A stretch of 64,000 nucleotides of DNA from Enterovibrio baiacu (GCF_004120195.1 NZ_SCHN01000021.1:26813-90812), one strand, 5' to 3'; shown: positions 27,851-37,666, counted from the first letter of the stretch. Program-made: numbers and translations. Notes: generated by a model from the letters alone, not told the origin.

Positions 27851-28186
27851 CTCGTTTCTGGCTTATGAAAAAAACCTTCTGCCTGTTTTAAATGCCCACT
27901 AAAGCCCTGAGACATTCTCATTCTCGCCAAATGCTTCACTTCAAATACGAAATTCGTCCTATTAACAACGATGAGTATGCTCTGTTTGTCTCAGATTCTG
28001 TTCGTTGGCTGTAAAATCGAGCCTGTGTCTTGTATAAGAATTTGGCGGACTATTTCTTTGAACCGAATCATATTAGGCCGTTTTGTAGGTTTAAAACTGC
28101 GCAATCTCAGTTAGTCTGGAACTGCTTGAAAAAGCTTAGACATCAAAACAATCAAAAACATAATACTTTGTTTAGAGTAACGTTAT
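27851..28186. other. Gene-free stretch before the flotillin/ATPase operon
   Basis: 336 bases without a supported gene, which must carry the promoter for the five-gene operon. GGAACT at 28118 and TCAAA at 28143 faintly resemble an extracytoplasmic-stress (sigma-E type) promoter, but the spacing is off and I do not rely on it. Confidence 0.4.
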
Positions 28187-28801
28187 ATGGCAGTTGGTGA
28201 GTTTCTGAGTATGCTGATGGCATTTCCTACAGGCGTGTTTTTTGTGCCGTTTGTAGTGTTTTTCCTCATTATGCTCGTAGATCTGGTTTTTAATGTCGTG
28301 GAAGGCTTTACGGCTGATCTCGACATTTTTGACCTTGATAACGTGCCAGGGGCGGGTCTCATCTTGCCTCAGGTGTTATCTAAAATACCTCTTATGGTTG
28401 CGTTGTGCGTTTCATGCTTTATCGCAACCGTCATGTCGTTTTACTCCGCGCAAGTGAATAACAGCCTGTTTTCGGGCGTTACAAACCTTTTGATTGATCT
28501 TGTATCAATCCCAGTCGTCGCTTATCTCTCATTAGCCATCTCAGCAATGCTGTTAAAGCCGCTTGCGCCCATGTTCGACCAAAAAAAAGCGTTTGCTGAG
28601 GTCGACTACATTGGCCTGAAAGCCCGGGTTCACAGCAATGTTGTTAACAAAGAGAGAGGGGAAGTCATGGTGTTACATCAGGGCAATGAATTCTTGCTTG
28701 ATGTGATGCTTCAAGATGAAAGCACGATTCAATACGGAGAAGAAGTGGTCATTGTCTTCAAAGATGACGCTTCGAATCGCTACGTAGTGGCGAAAGCATA
28801 A
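28187..28801 (+). CDS. yqiJ: YqiJ-like membrane protein with C-terminal NfeD-type OB fold
   Basis: A 204-residue protein with three hydrophobic segments (about residues 15-40, 65-85 and 95-125). A soluble C-terminal beta domain (GLKARVHSNVVNKERGEVMVLHQGNEFLLDV...VIVFKDDASNRYVV) resembles the OB fold of NfeD/YqiJ proteins. Such proteins are encoded beside flotillins and are thought to act with them in membrane microdomains, as in the yqiJ-yqiK pair of E. coli. It is first in a five-gene operon; the next gene starts 24 bases later. The symbol is by family and synteny only. Confidence 0.82.
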   Translation: MAVGEFLSMLMAFPTGVFFVPFVVFFLIMLVDLVFNVVEGFTADLDIFDLDNVPGAGLILPQVLSKIPLMVALCVSCFIATVMSFYSAQVNNSLFSGVTNLLIDLVSIPVVAYLSLAISAMLLKPLAPMFDQKKAFAEVDYIGLKARVHSNVVNKERGEVMVLHQGNEFLLDVMLQDESTIQYGEEVVIVFKDDASNRYVVAKA

Positions 28802-28825
28802 CGGACTATAAATCAGGAGTTGGAA

Positions 28826-30910
28826 ATGGAAATTTCCCCTAGCATCATTTTTATCGGCATTGGTATTGGCGTTTTCCTCATCGTGATGGTTTTTCTTACC
28901 TCACGTTATAAAAAAGTACGTGGTGAAGGTGACGCACTTATTGTGAACGGACTTCACCGTACACGCGCATCGTTAACCGGCACATTTGTATGGCCGATCG
29001 TTAACCGATTCGAATACATGGATATTACGCGTAAGAAAATCTCGGTAATTCGTAGCGGACGTAAAGATCAAGAAGGCGAAGAGTACGAAGGCCTTCACTG
29101 CCGCGATAACATCCGTGCGGACTTGAAAGTGGATTTTTATATCGGTGTTAACCACGAAGAAGAAGACATTGTGCGCGTGGCAAAACTGTTTACTGCGCAT
29201 GAAGCATCAAACCTTGATCGCCTGAAAGAGCACTTCCAGCCTAAATTCTCAGAAGCGTTGAAAACGGCGGTGAAACAGTTCGAGTTCGAAGAATTGCTGA
29301 CGAATCGCCGAGCGTTCCGCGATGCGGTAGTTGAAGTTATCGGCAGCGAAATGGACGGTTTCAAGATCTACGATGTGGTTATCGACAAAGTTGACCAAAC
29401 GGCCCTAGATGCGCACAGCCCAGACAACATTCTTGATGTAGAAGGTATCCGTAAGATCTCAGCAATTACGGCTCAGAAAAACACGGAAACAAATGCTATC
29501 CGTCAGGACGAACGCACAACGATGAAAAAGAAAAACGTTGAAGCGGAAGCGAACCGTCTGCAGCTAGATAAGCAAGAGAAGGAAAGCATTGCGCGAATTC
29601 AACGTGAAGTCGACATCATCAAAGCGCAAGAAGAGGCACTGGCAGCCGAGAAGCGCGAAGAGTACCAACGCGTTACGGAACTGGCGAAATTAGAGACGGA
29701 AGAAGAAGTGTCCAAGAAACGTGAAAGCGTGGAAATGGAAGTAGAGATGACCCGTATCGCCAATCAACGCCAAGTCGCTATTCAGCAAGAGGAGCTAACA
29801 CGCTCTGTTGAAACCGAAAAAGTGCGTACAGCAACGGAAGTGGCTGAACGTGAAATGCAGAAAGAAACCACGGTAGAAGAAGCACTTAAATCCGTGTCTG
29901 AAACACGCTCTCAACGCGTAGAGATCGAGCGTAAGATTGCGCGTGAAGAGGAAGAAACCGAAAACCTACGTGTTAACGAACGCGTTGGGCGTGAAAAACG
30001 CGTCAAGATGATTGAAGCAGAAGCTGCTGCAGAAGCCGCGCAGCTTGAATTGCTGGTGGCTGCGCGTGCTGAGAAAGATGCGGCGAAAGAACGCGCTGAG
30101 CGTCTGCTTATTGAAAACGAAGCGGAACTGAAAGTGAAAACCCGTGATGCGGAAAATGATCTGGCGGTGAAGACGCGAGAAGCAGAAGCGGACCAAATTG
30201 TGACCACTAAGCGTGCCGAAGCTGGCTATGTTGCGAAAGAACGTGAAGCTGCAGCAAAAGAACGCATGGCACACGCTGAAAAAGAAATGATCAGCGCAAC
30301 AGGGTTGGCAGAAGTTGAAGTTGAGCGCGAACGCGCGCAAGCGATCAAAGAAACCGGCGAAGCAGAAGCCTTTGCAATGCAAAGTGCAGGTGAAGCCGAA
30401 GCGCAAGCATTGCGTGCGAAAGGTTTGGCTGAAGCAGAAGCCCAAACCGCTCGCTTTGAAGCGGCTCAGCAATACGATGAGCACACGCGTGAGCACGACA
30501 AGTGGGTGATGCAACTGCAACAAGACAAAGACTTGGAAATTGCGCGCATCGATGCACAGAAAACCGTGGTCAGCGAGAACGCGAAAGCATTGGCGGAAGC
30601 TCTGTCTAAAGCCGATATCCGCCTCTTTGGTGGTGAAGGGATGGAGCAGATCCGTCGCACCATCATGGATGCATCTGCAGTGGATGCTAAGTTTGAGCAA
30701 TCTAAAGTGCTCAACCCACTGGTGTCTGAGTACGTTGATGGAAACCGAAGCCTTCCAGAAGACTTGAAAGCCATCTTGGAAAATACTGAGCTAAAAAGCA
30801 GTGACTTGAGCAATGTTGCGCTGGCGAGTTTGCTGAACTCGCAAGGTGGCGCAACGGAGTTGTTGAAGAAAATTCAAAGCTCCATGGAGCCGTCTTCAAA
30901 CGATAAATAA
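28826..30910 (+). CDS. yqiK: Flotillin/SPFH-family membrane scaffold protein (YqiK-like)
   Basis: A 694-residue protein starting at the ATG six bases after AGGAG (an in-frame TTG two codons earlier is less likely). It has an N-terminal membrane helix (SPSIIFIGIGIGVFLIVMVFL). An SPFH/Band 7 domain covers about residues 35-210, and a long charged coiled coil about 220-560, rich in glutamate and alanine with EAEA-type repeats. The C-terminal tail resembles a flotillin oligomerisation region. E. coli YqiK is shorter, about 550 residues. Flotillins build ordered membrane domains and recruit partners; here the partner is probably the ATPase encoded next. Confidence 0.9.
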   Translation: MEISPSIIFIGIGIGVFLIVMVFLTSRYKKVRGEGDALIVNGLHRTRASLTGTFVWPIVNRFEYMDITRKKISVIRSGRKDQEGEEYEGLHCRDNIRADLKVDFYIGVNHEEEDIVRVAKLFTAHEASNLDRLKEHFQPKFSEALKTAVKQFEFEELLTNRRAFRDAVVEVIGSEMDGFKIYDVVIDKVDQTALDAHSPDNILDVEGIRKISAITAQKNTETNAIRQDERTTMKKKNVEAEANRLQLDKQEKESIARIQREVDIIKAQEEALAAEKREEYQRVTELAKLETEEEVSKKRESVEMEVEMTRIANQRQVAIQQEELTRSVETEKVRTATEVAEREMQKETTVEEALKSVSETRSQRVEIERKIAREEEETENLRVNERVGREKRVKMIEAEAAAEAAQLELLVAARAEKDAAKERAERLLIENEAELKVKTRDAENDLAVKTREAEADQIVTTKRAEAGYVAKEREAAAKERMAHAEKEMISATGLAEVEVERERAQAIKETGEAEAFAMQSAGEAEAQALRAKGLAEAEAQTARFEAAQQYDEHTREHDKWVMQLQQDKDLEIARIDAQKTVVSENAKALAEALSKADIRLFGGEGMEQIRRTIMDASAVDAKFEQSKVLNPLVSEYVDGNRSLPEDLKAILENTELKSSDLSNVALASLLNSQGGATELLKKIQSSMEPSSNDK

Positions 30911-30930
30911 CCCTTCATTTCTTCTCACAG

Positions 30931-30956
30931 AATCCCGCTTCTTCTGAAGCGGGATT
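30931..30956 (+). other. Strong hairpin between the flotillin and ATPase genes
   Basis: An 11-bp perfect stem AATCCCGCTTC / GAAGCGGGATT with loop TTCT ends 13 bases before the ATPase ATG. It lacks a T run, so it is not a classic terminator. It lies where a ribosome site would be expected and may tune expression or mRNA processing of the large downstream gene. Confidence 0.6.
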
Positions 30957-30969
30957 GATAGGTATTATT

Positions 30970-33900
30970 ATGTCAGAGACGACTCAACAAGCTGTGAGTG
31001 AAGGCGGTGCGTACGAGGTTCTCAAATCCCGCTTGGCCCAGCAGGGCAATCAGCTAAAAAGCCTTTCACAGTCATTCAATCATCAACGTCAGGATGTCTT
31101 TGGTGGTCAAGAACTTACGCTGATTGGTAAAGCCAATGTTCAAACGGATGCCAAGTGTATTCCGATTGATATGGCGCAAGTAAACCAACAGCTTTTGTTC
31201 GGCTACCATGTTCAAGTGGGAATGAAAGCTGCCCCTTCATTAAATGATGTGTTCGGCCTGTATCAACTTCATGAAAATGAAGGCACGTTTCGCGTTGAAT
31301 CTTTACCGCTGGAAAATAGCTTTTTGAATGATGCGCGTTTTGTGCATGAATTCACGGAACTGTTTACCTACTATCGCGACGCGCGCTTATCTCAAATCTC
31401 ACGTCAGGAAAGTGTTCTTTATATTGCGTTTCAGATTGGCAGCCGACCGGAAGACCGCAAAGTATTCCGCTTCCAGCTTAATGCCAATACTGCTGAGTAC
31501 TTGGACTCCTATGGCCATGCGCCGCTCGAGAGCGCGACACAGCATGATGTTGAGTGGATTGCGACGACGCGCGACGACCATGTGCTGGGTGAGCACCCCC
31601 ATGTTTCTATCCGAGATAAGCTGTTCGTTGAGTGCGTCGGCGGCGATTTAACCATCAAGGTGGAAGACAACACGTCGGAAGGAAAGGGCATCTATCGAGA
31701 AGATGTGGAAGATGCTCACCAAAGTATTGCTGATGCGCAAATCGACTATGCGTTTATCGGTGATTTGATCGCGTTGCGTGTAAAACCGAATCGCGAAAAA
31801 CACAGTCGCTATTTTATCTACAACCCACTGAATCAATCTGTCACGCGCGCTGATGCACTGCGCGAGAGCGCCAAGAGCTTACCGGAAGACCATGGCGTGT
31901 TGTATGCAAACGGCTTTGTACTGGCCAATGGTGAAAGCAAGCAGTTCGATTTTCCCGCCAATAATCTCAAGTTCTTTCAGAAAGTCATTTCACCAAATGG
32001 TGAAGACATTCTGTATTTCTTCTTCAATGCGGTGGATGGTTACTACATTGCCTTCACCTACAACTTGATTGAGAAAAAATTCGAAGCGCCGATGGAAAGC
32101 CATGGGTATAGCTTGTATCCCGATGGTCGCTTCCTTGTCTTCCAGCTGTCTGAAAATGCAGAAGCATCCACTATTCATCCCTTGCGTATATGGGATACGC
32201 CTTTTTCAACGCCAGAACACTATGCCCTTGAAAATGCCAAAGGTGATGGCAGTAGTCCGTTATTTAACCTTGGTAATACGGAACTGGTACGTGCGTTATC
32301 GTCTGTATTATCGATTTGCCAACTGGCACAAACGGAAGAGGTAACACAAGCTGCTTTCGAAATACTGCTTAAGCAATGTCAGTCAACACTTGATCACTAT
32401 ACGTGGCTCGGTCATGAATATGCGCTAGGCATGGGAAGTGCCATTAGCGAGTTGATGGACACGGCTGACAAGATCATTGATGAGTTTGCTAAAGTTCAGC
32501 AGCTTCAAAGTCATGCGGCTCAGAGCATCGAAGATCAACATGGCATTGTTTCTGACCTCATAGGCAAGATTAAGCTCGCACCCAAAGAACAAGCCAATAC
32601 GTTGCTCACGCTGCTTTCCGAAGTGAAAGGGCAGGTGGGTGCTGTGATGGCGCTGCGTCAGCAGCATTACATCGATGAAGCGCGTGTTGATACCTTATTG
32701 GAAACGCTTCAAGAGCAACGCGAAAATCTGAATCTTCAGTTGTTGAATCTGTTGCAAGATGAAAAGGCTTACCTGCCATTTAAGAAGCAAATCCAGACCA
32801 TTGAGACACAACTGGAAAGCGTGGATAAAACCGCCGAGATTCAAACGCTGCAAGATCAGGTTGAAACGCTAAGAAGTGAACTTCAATTGGTGACGGAAGA
32901 AGTCACGGACATTGAAACAGACGATCCAACACAAGCCACACGGATTTTGGATTTGACGACGGAAGTGTCGTCAATGCTAAACACTGTTTCAGCGAAGCTA
33001 CGAGGCAAGTCTCAGGGGCTCCAAAGTGAAGAAGCGCAGGCTGAATTTAGCGCTCAATTTAAGCTGCTAAGCCAATCCGTTAGCAGTGCGATGGAACAAG
33101 CGACAAGCCCTGATGAATGTGACAATCAACTGGCCAAATTGGTGGGGCAACTAGACAAACTTGAGTCTCGCTTTGCCGATTTTGACCAGTTCCTCGCCGA
33201 AATTTATGCCAAGCGCGACGAAATTCAATCAACTTTGGACAACCATAAGCAGCAATTGATATCGGCCCAGCAACGCCGTGTTCAAAACTTGCTTCAAGCT
33301 GCCAATGTCACCATGTCGAGCATCGAAAAACGCGTGGAGCGCTTTGATGATGTGGCGGGGCTTAACAGCTACTTTGCAACGGATGCCATGGTGTTGAAGC
33401 TGCATCAATTGTCGACAACGATTCGAGAGTTGGGTGACAGCGTGAAGGCTGACAGTGTCGACTCGAAGATCAAGTCACTGCAGGATCAGTCGTTACGTTC
33501 TCTGCGCGACAATCAGGATATCTTCGAGCAGGGCGGCAAGGTTCTTCGTCTTGGTAAACATCGTTTTAGTGTCAATCAACAGCCGCTCGACCTCAGTCTT
33601 GTTGATCATGATGGGCAATTGTCTACGCACATTTCGGGAACGGATTTTTACCAATCCGTTGAAGATGAAACTTTCCTAACGCTCCAGTCTATGTCTCGTT
33701 TGGACGTGGCATCGGAAAGCGATGATGTCTATCGCGCAGAGTACCTCGCTTATTTGATCCTTCACTGTGCAGAGCAAAATGTAGATGGGTTAAGCCTCGA
33801 TAAACTCTATGCCGATCAAAAAGAAGGCAACTTGAGTGATTGTGTTCAGAAGTTTGCAGCACCTCGTTATAAAGAAGGTTATGTAAAAGGCATTCACGAT

Positions 33901-35835
33901 AACGACGCTATTCGTATTCTCGATAAGGTGCTGCCCATCTATCAGCAAGCGGGACTGTTACGGTTTAGCCAAGCTGCGCGTTCATCTGCATTACTCTGGT
34001 TGCTCTCCCAAGATAGTCAGACAGTGGAGCATTATCGCCAGCAAGCCACGAATGCGCAGTTGCTACGTGAGCATTTGAACTCAGTTGAAGCCTATCAAGC
34101 GTTACAGGCCCAATTGGTGGCGATTTTAGGCACTGAACAGGCGAATGAATCGGCAGAGTATTTGGTGAATCTGTTGGGGTTGGCTGAGCTGAAAATAGAC
34201 GTCAGTCAAGACGCTTTGTCGCTCTGTGAAGACTACCTGCAATTTCGTCGCAGCCTCGGTTGGCAGCAAGCCGATGACACTATTCAAACCGCATTTTCCG
34301 ATCATCAGCAATGGCTAACCGCTTATACATCGCGTAAAGAATATGGCGAGGCGTTCGTTGTTGAAGCGGCCACGATTGCTGTATTGAAATCCCGCTCTAG
34401 CTTGCCCGTTGGTAGCGTAGATTTTTCTTTGCAATCTGACGTTGAAGGCTTGCTCGGTGAGCATGAGCGAATAGTAAAAGGCCAGTTAACACTGGTATTG
34501 GATGACTTCATTCAACGTAATGAGCATCACCGAGGCGCGGTAGTTCCGCAGTTTGATGCCTACCTGAATCAGCGCACAGCATTGTTGAACAAGGCAAAAG
34601 AAGATTTCCGATTGGGTGAGTTTAAACCTCGACCACTGACGTCTTTCGTTCGCAATAAACTCATCAGTGAAAGCTACCTGCCATTGATTGGTGATAACTT
34701 TGCCAAACAGATGGGGACGCTGGGCGACAAAAAACGCACCGATTTGATGGGGATGTTACTGCTGATTTCACCGCCTGGTTACGGTAAAACCACGTTGATT
34801 GAATACGTGGCACATAAGCTTGGCTTGGTGTTTATGAAGATCAATGGTCCTTCTATCGGTCACCAAGCGACATCGCTCGATCCTGCCGATGCGCCCGATC
34901 AAAACGCGGCGCGTGAAATTGAAAAGATTAACCTCGCCTTTGAAATGGGGAATAACGTGCTCTTGTATCTTGATGATATCCAGCACACCCACCCTGAGTT
35001 CCTGCAAAAATTCATCTCGCTGTGTGATGGAACACGTCGCATTGAAGGTACGTGGAAAGGCAAAACCAAAACGTATGACATGCGTGGTAAGAAGTTCGCG
35101 GTTGTGATGGCAGGTAACCCTTACACCGAAAGCGGTGAAGCGTTCCGTATACCGGATATGTTGGCGAACCGTGCAGATATCTACAACCTTGGTGACATGT
35201 TGTCTGATCAGAAACACGCTTTTGAGCTGAGTTTCATTGAGAACTCACTGACCTCAAACGCTGTACTGGCACCGCTGGCAACCCGAGATTTGAACGACTT
35301 GTACCGTTTTGTTCGCATGGCGGAAGGTGAAAGCATTGCGTTGAGTGACATGAGTCATTCGTATTCGGCGACCGAATCCAATGAGATTGTGTCGACGCTA
35401 CAAAAGATGATGATGGCGCAACACACCGTGCTTAAGGTGAACCAGCAATATATCAAATCTGCCGCTACCGCAGATCAGTACCGTGTTGAGCCGCCTTTTA
35501 AACTCCAAGGGTCTTATCGAAACATGAACAAATTGGCAGAGAAAATCTCGTCAGTCATGACCGATGAAGAACTCAATACCATGCTGCAAGATCACTATCA
35601 GGGTGAAGCCCAAACACTGGCCGCGGGCACGGAAGAAAACTTGTTGAAACTTGCTGAATTGCGCGGAGATATGACGCCAGAACAGCAAAGGCGTTGGCAG
35701 GAAATCACTGACGGCTATCAGCGCCAGCAAATGATGGGTGATTCTGAAGACCGAGCAGGGCAGGTCGTACAGCAACTTGCGATGCTGAATCAACATGTTG
35801 CCCGGTTCGGTGGTAACAGCCAGGGAGGCAACTAA
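30970..35835 (+). CDS. Giant coiled-coil/AAA+ ATPase ('DNA repair ATPase', DUF3686-like) of the flotillin operon
   Basis: A 1621-residue protein. Residues 1-460 are mostly beta-strand and resemble the N-terminal DUF3686 region of proteins annotated as DNA-repair ATPases. About 460-860 is predicted coiled coil. The C-terminal third is a MoxR-like AAA+ module: Walker A SPPGYGKTT at 1267-1275, Walker B LLYLDDIQ with Asp1335-Asp1336, sensor-1 VMAGNPYTESGE, and ANRADIYNLGD as a probable arginine-finger region. No experimental function is known to me for this family; the repair label has little support. It is followed immediately by the PLD gene (the stop abuts the next ATG). I used the ATG at 30970; a TTG at 30955 falls in the hairpin. 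Confidence 0.82.
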   Translation: MSETTQQAVSEGGAYEVLKSRLAQQGNQLKSLSQSFNHQRQDVFGGQELTLIGKANVQTDAKCIPIDMAQVNQQLLFGYHVQVGMKAAPSLNDVFGLYQLHENEGTFRVESLPLENSFLNDARFVHEFTELFTYYRDARLSQISRQESVLYIAFQIGSRPEDRKVFRFQLNANTAEYLDSYGHAPLESATQHDVEWIATTRDDHVLGEHPHVSIRDKLFVECVGGDLTIKVEDNTSEGKGIYREDVEDAHQSIADAQIDYAFIGDLIALRVKPNREKHSRYFIYNPLNQSVTRADALRESAKSLPEDHGVLYANGFVLANGESKQFDFPANNLKFFQKVISPNGEDILYFFFNAVDGYYIAFTYNLIEKKFEAPMESHGYSLYPDGRFLVFQLSENAEASTIHPLRIWDTPFSTPEHYALENAKGDGSSPLFNLGNTELVRALSSVLSICQLAQTEEVTQAAFEILLKQCQSTLDHYTWLGHEYALGMGSAISELMDTADKIIDEFAKVQQLQSHAAQSIEDQHGIVSDLIGKIKLAPKEQANTLLTLLSEVKGQVGAVMALRQQHYIDEARVDTLLETLQEQRENLNLQLLNLLQDEKAYLPFKKQIQTIETQLESVDKTAEIQTLQDQVETLRSELQLVTEEVTDIETDDPTQATRILDLTTEVSSMLNTVSAKLRGKSQGLQSEEAQAEFSAQFKLLSQSVSSAMEQATSPDECDNQLAKLVGQLDKLESRFADFDQFLAEIYAKRDEIQSTLDNHKQQLISAQQRRVQNLLQAANVTMSSIEKRVERFDDVAGLNSYFATDAMVLKLHQLSTTIRELGDSVKADSVDSKIKSLQDQSLRSLRDNQDIFEQGGKVLRLGKHRFSVNQQPLDLSLVDHDGQLSTHISGTDFYQSVEDETFLTLQSMSRLDVASESDDVYRAEYLAYLILHCAEQNVDGLSLDKLYADQKEGNLSDCVQKFAAPRYKEGYVKGIHDNDAIRILDKVLPIYQQAGLLRFSQAARSSALLWLLSQDSQTVEHYRQQATNAQLLREHLNSVEAYQALQAQLVAILGTEQANESAEYLVNLLGLAELKIDVSQDALSLCEDYLQFRRSLGWQQADDTIQTAFSDHQQWLTAYTSRKEYGEAFVVEAATIAVLKSRSSLPVGSVDFSLQSDVEGLLGEHERIVKGQLTLVLDDFIQRNEHHRGAVVPQFDAYLNQRTALLNKAKEDFRLGEFKPRPLTSFVRNKLISESYLPLIGDNFAKQMGTLGDKKRTDLMGMLLLISPPGYGKTTLIEYVAHKLGLVFMKINGPSIGHQATSLDPADAPDQNAAREIEKINLAFEMGNNVLLYLDDIQHTHPEFLQKFISLCDGTRRIEGTWKGKTKTYDMRGKKFAVVMAGNPYTESGEAFRIPDMLANRADIYNLGDMLSDQKHAFELSFIENSLTSNAVLAPLATRDLNDLYRFVRMAEGESIALSDMSHSYSATESNEIVSTLQKMMMAQHTVLKVNQQYIKSAATADQYRVEPPFKLQGSYRNMNKLAEKISSVMTDEELNTMLQDHYQGEAQTLAAGTEENLLKLAELRGDMTPEQQRRWQEITDGYQRQQMMGDSEDRAGQVVQQLAMLNQHVARFGGNSQGGN

Positions 35836-36540
35836 ATGAATAGACAAAAATGGTCAGCGTGGTTAGAAGCCTCGATCGAAGATTACCGATTGGATGATAA
35901 TGAGCGTCGCACACTTCAAGCAGAGCTCGCTGAGTCGGTATTAAGCGATGAAGACCGCGCCTATTTACGAAATTTAAGTTTCAAATTGGTACAGAAAGAA
36001 ATCGCCAACCAAGGCGATGCTGGGGCACTCGTGCGTTGGCTAGAGCGGGTGGTGAAAGTGCTTGATAACATCATGAGTGCGAGTTCATCAGAAACCGCAA
36101 CCAGCTGGTTTTCGCCCGGGAGAACATGCGCCGCGGGTATTATTGAACAGTTGAAACTGGCACGTCATTCTATCGATATTTGCGTGTTCACCATTGCAGA
36201 CAATGATTTGACCAAACATATTCTCGACGCACACAAGCGCGGTATTAAGGTGCGGATCGTGACGGATAACGACAAAATGTACGATACAGGGAGTGACATT
36301 GAATACCTCGCTGAACAGGGTGTTGCCGTCAAAATTGATACAACTCAGTACCATATGCACCATAAGTTTGCGATATTTGATGATCAACGACTGATTAACG
36401 GCAGTTTCAACTGGACGCGCAGCGCCTCCAAATATAATCAGGAAGATATCACGCTTACCGACGATCGCAGGTTTGTCACTGCGTTCTCAAGACAGTTTGA
36501 AGCGCTATGGCAGAAATTTCCCTGCCATAAGCCGTCATAG
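35836..36540 (+). CDS. Single-HKD phospholipase D-like nuclease
   Basis: A 234-residue protein. An N-terminal helical region of about 85 residues has DYRLDDNERRTLQAEL and DEDRAYLRNLSFKL, TerB-like in flavour. A PLD domain follows, containing IEQLKLARHSIDICVFTIADNDLTKHIL and a single HKD motif, His175-x-Lys177-x4-Asp182 (HHKFAIFDDQRLINGSFNWT). One motif per chain means a dimer forms the active site, as in Nuc-type endonucleases and mitochondrial PLD. Substrate could be nucleic acid or phospholipid. It has the ribosome site AGGGAGG inside the ATPase gene end and precedes telA by 15 bases. Confidence 0.85.
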   Translation: MNRQKWSAWLEASIEDYRLDDNERRTLQAELAESVLSDEDRAYLRNLSFKLVQKEIANQGDAGALVRWLERVVKVLDNIMSASSSETATSWFSPGRTCAAGIIEQLKLARHSIDICVFTIADNDLTKHILDAHKRGIKVRIVTDNDKMYDTGSDIEYLAEQGVAVKIDTTQYHMHHKFAIFDDQRLINGSFNWTRSASKYNQEDITLTDDRRFVTAFSRQFEALWQKFPCHKPS

Positions 36541-36555
36541 AGACAGGGAGATCCA

Positions 36556-37617
36556 ATGACTGAATTGACGAATTCTCAGAGTCAGGTGCTGGATGTTGAA
36601 GTCACGCCTCAAGTCGTGGCGTTAGCTGACCAATTTGATGCATTTGATACCGTAGCCACCATTACCTTTGGTAAGGATGCGTTAGAGAAGATCACGGCAT
36701 TCTCTGATGAGGTGTTGGAGCAAGTGCGCGTTCGAGACAGTGGCGAAGCGGGGGACATTCTCCATGCCATGGTGTCTTCCATGGACAGCGCTGAGTTCGA
36801 TAACCTCGGGAAAAAGAGCCTATTGTCCCGACTGCCGCTGGTGGGTGAACTTTTTGATTCCTTCAAGAAGTTTTCAGCGAGCTTTGATTCTGTAAAAGGC
36901 CAGTTGGAGCAACTGTCTGGCAACTTAGAAGCGCAAGAAGTAAAGCTGGCGCATGATATTACTCAGCTGGATTCGCTGTATGATCACAATCTTGCGTTGC
37001 TTGCAGGCTTAGATCAGTACATCGCGGCGGGCAAATATAAACTGAACGAGCTCACGCAGAGTGTGTTGCCAGATTTGCTTGCTCAATCTGAGCAAAGTGG
37101 TGATGCGCTGGATGCGCAAAAATACCGCGATGCGTCTCAAGCCATTGCGCGTCTTGAAAAGCGTGTTCATAACCTTGAGCTAACCCGCCTGGCTGCGATT
37201 CAAACTGCGCCTCAAATTCGCCTCTCGCAGGAAGGCAATAAAATGTTGATGGAGGATATTCAAGATATCGTTCACAACACTTTCCCGCTTTGGAAACGTC
37301 AATTCTTGATTGCGATTTCTAACTATGAAAAAGAGAAAGCGTTGAAGGTAACGCGAGCGGTGAAAGACTACACCAACAAGCAATATGTTCACAATGCGGA
37401 GAAGCTGAAAGCATTGGAAGAGCAAATCGCTGAGAACTATCAGCGTGGTATTCTCGATTTGGATTCGTTGGAAACGGTGAACCAATTGACCATTGAAACC
37501 CTGAACAACACGCTCTCACGCGTGAAAGAGGGCAGGGCGCAACGAGAGCATGCTCAACAGATCATCGAGAAGGCAGAGTTGGAGCTTAAAAAAGCGCTAG
37601 AACAGACGTTGTCTTGA
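36556..37617 (+). CDS. TelA/KlaA family toxic-anion-resistance-like protein
   Basis: A 353-residue mostly helical protein of the TelA family. It contains SLLSRLPLVGELFDSFKKFSASFDSVKGQLEQL, the family's conserved LP..G..F..F..Y/F motif. The helical core (ITQLDSLYDHNLALLAGLDQYIAAG, QIRLSQEGNKMLMEDIQDIVHNTFPLWKRQFLIAI) is also typical. TelA proteins were named for plasmid tellurite resistance and recur in stress operons of the ter type; the biochemical action is unknown. It ends the operon, with a strong terminator after it. Confidence 0.88.
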   Translation: MTELTNSQSQVLDVEVTPQVVALADQFDAFDTVATITFGKDALEKITAFSDEVLEQVRVRDSGEAGDILHAMVSSMDSAEFDNLGKKSLLSRLPLVGELFDSFKKFSASFDSVKGQLEQLSGNLEAQEVKLAHDITQLDSLYDHNLALLAGLDQYIAAGKYKLNELTQSVLPDLLAQSEQSGDALDAQKYRDASQAIARLEKRVHNLELTRLAAIQTAPQIRLSQEGNKMLMEDIQDIVHNTFPLWKRQFLIAISNYEKEKALKVTRAVKDYTNKQYVHNAEKLKALEEQIAENYQRGILDLDSLETVNQLTIETLNNTLSRVKEGRAQREHAQQIIEKAELELKKALEQTLS

Positions 37618-37634
37618 TATGACGTGAAAAATCG

Positions 37635-37666
37635 AAAGCCCCGGTACTTTTGCCGGGGCTTTTTCG
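37635..37666 (+). terminator. Terminator of the flotillin/ATPase/PLD/TelA operon
   Basis: Stem AAAGCCCCGG / CCGGGGCTTT with an 8-base loop and T run. Confidence 0.95.

Noticed and set aside
28118..28147. Possible sigma-E-type promoter (GGAACT ... TCAAA) before the flotillin operon
   Set aside because: The spacer is longer than the usual 15-16 bases and the -10 match is poor, so it was not listed as a promoter.
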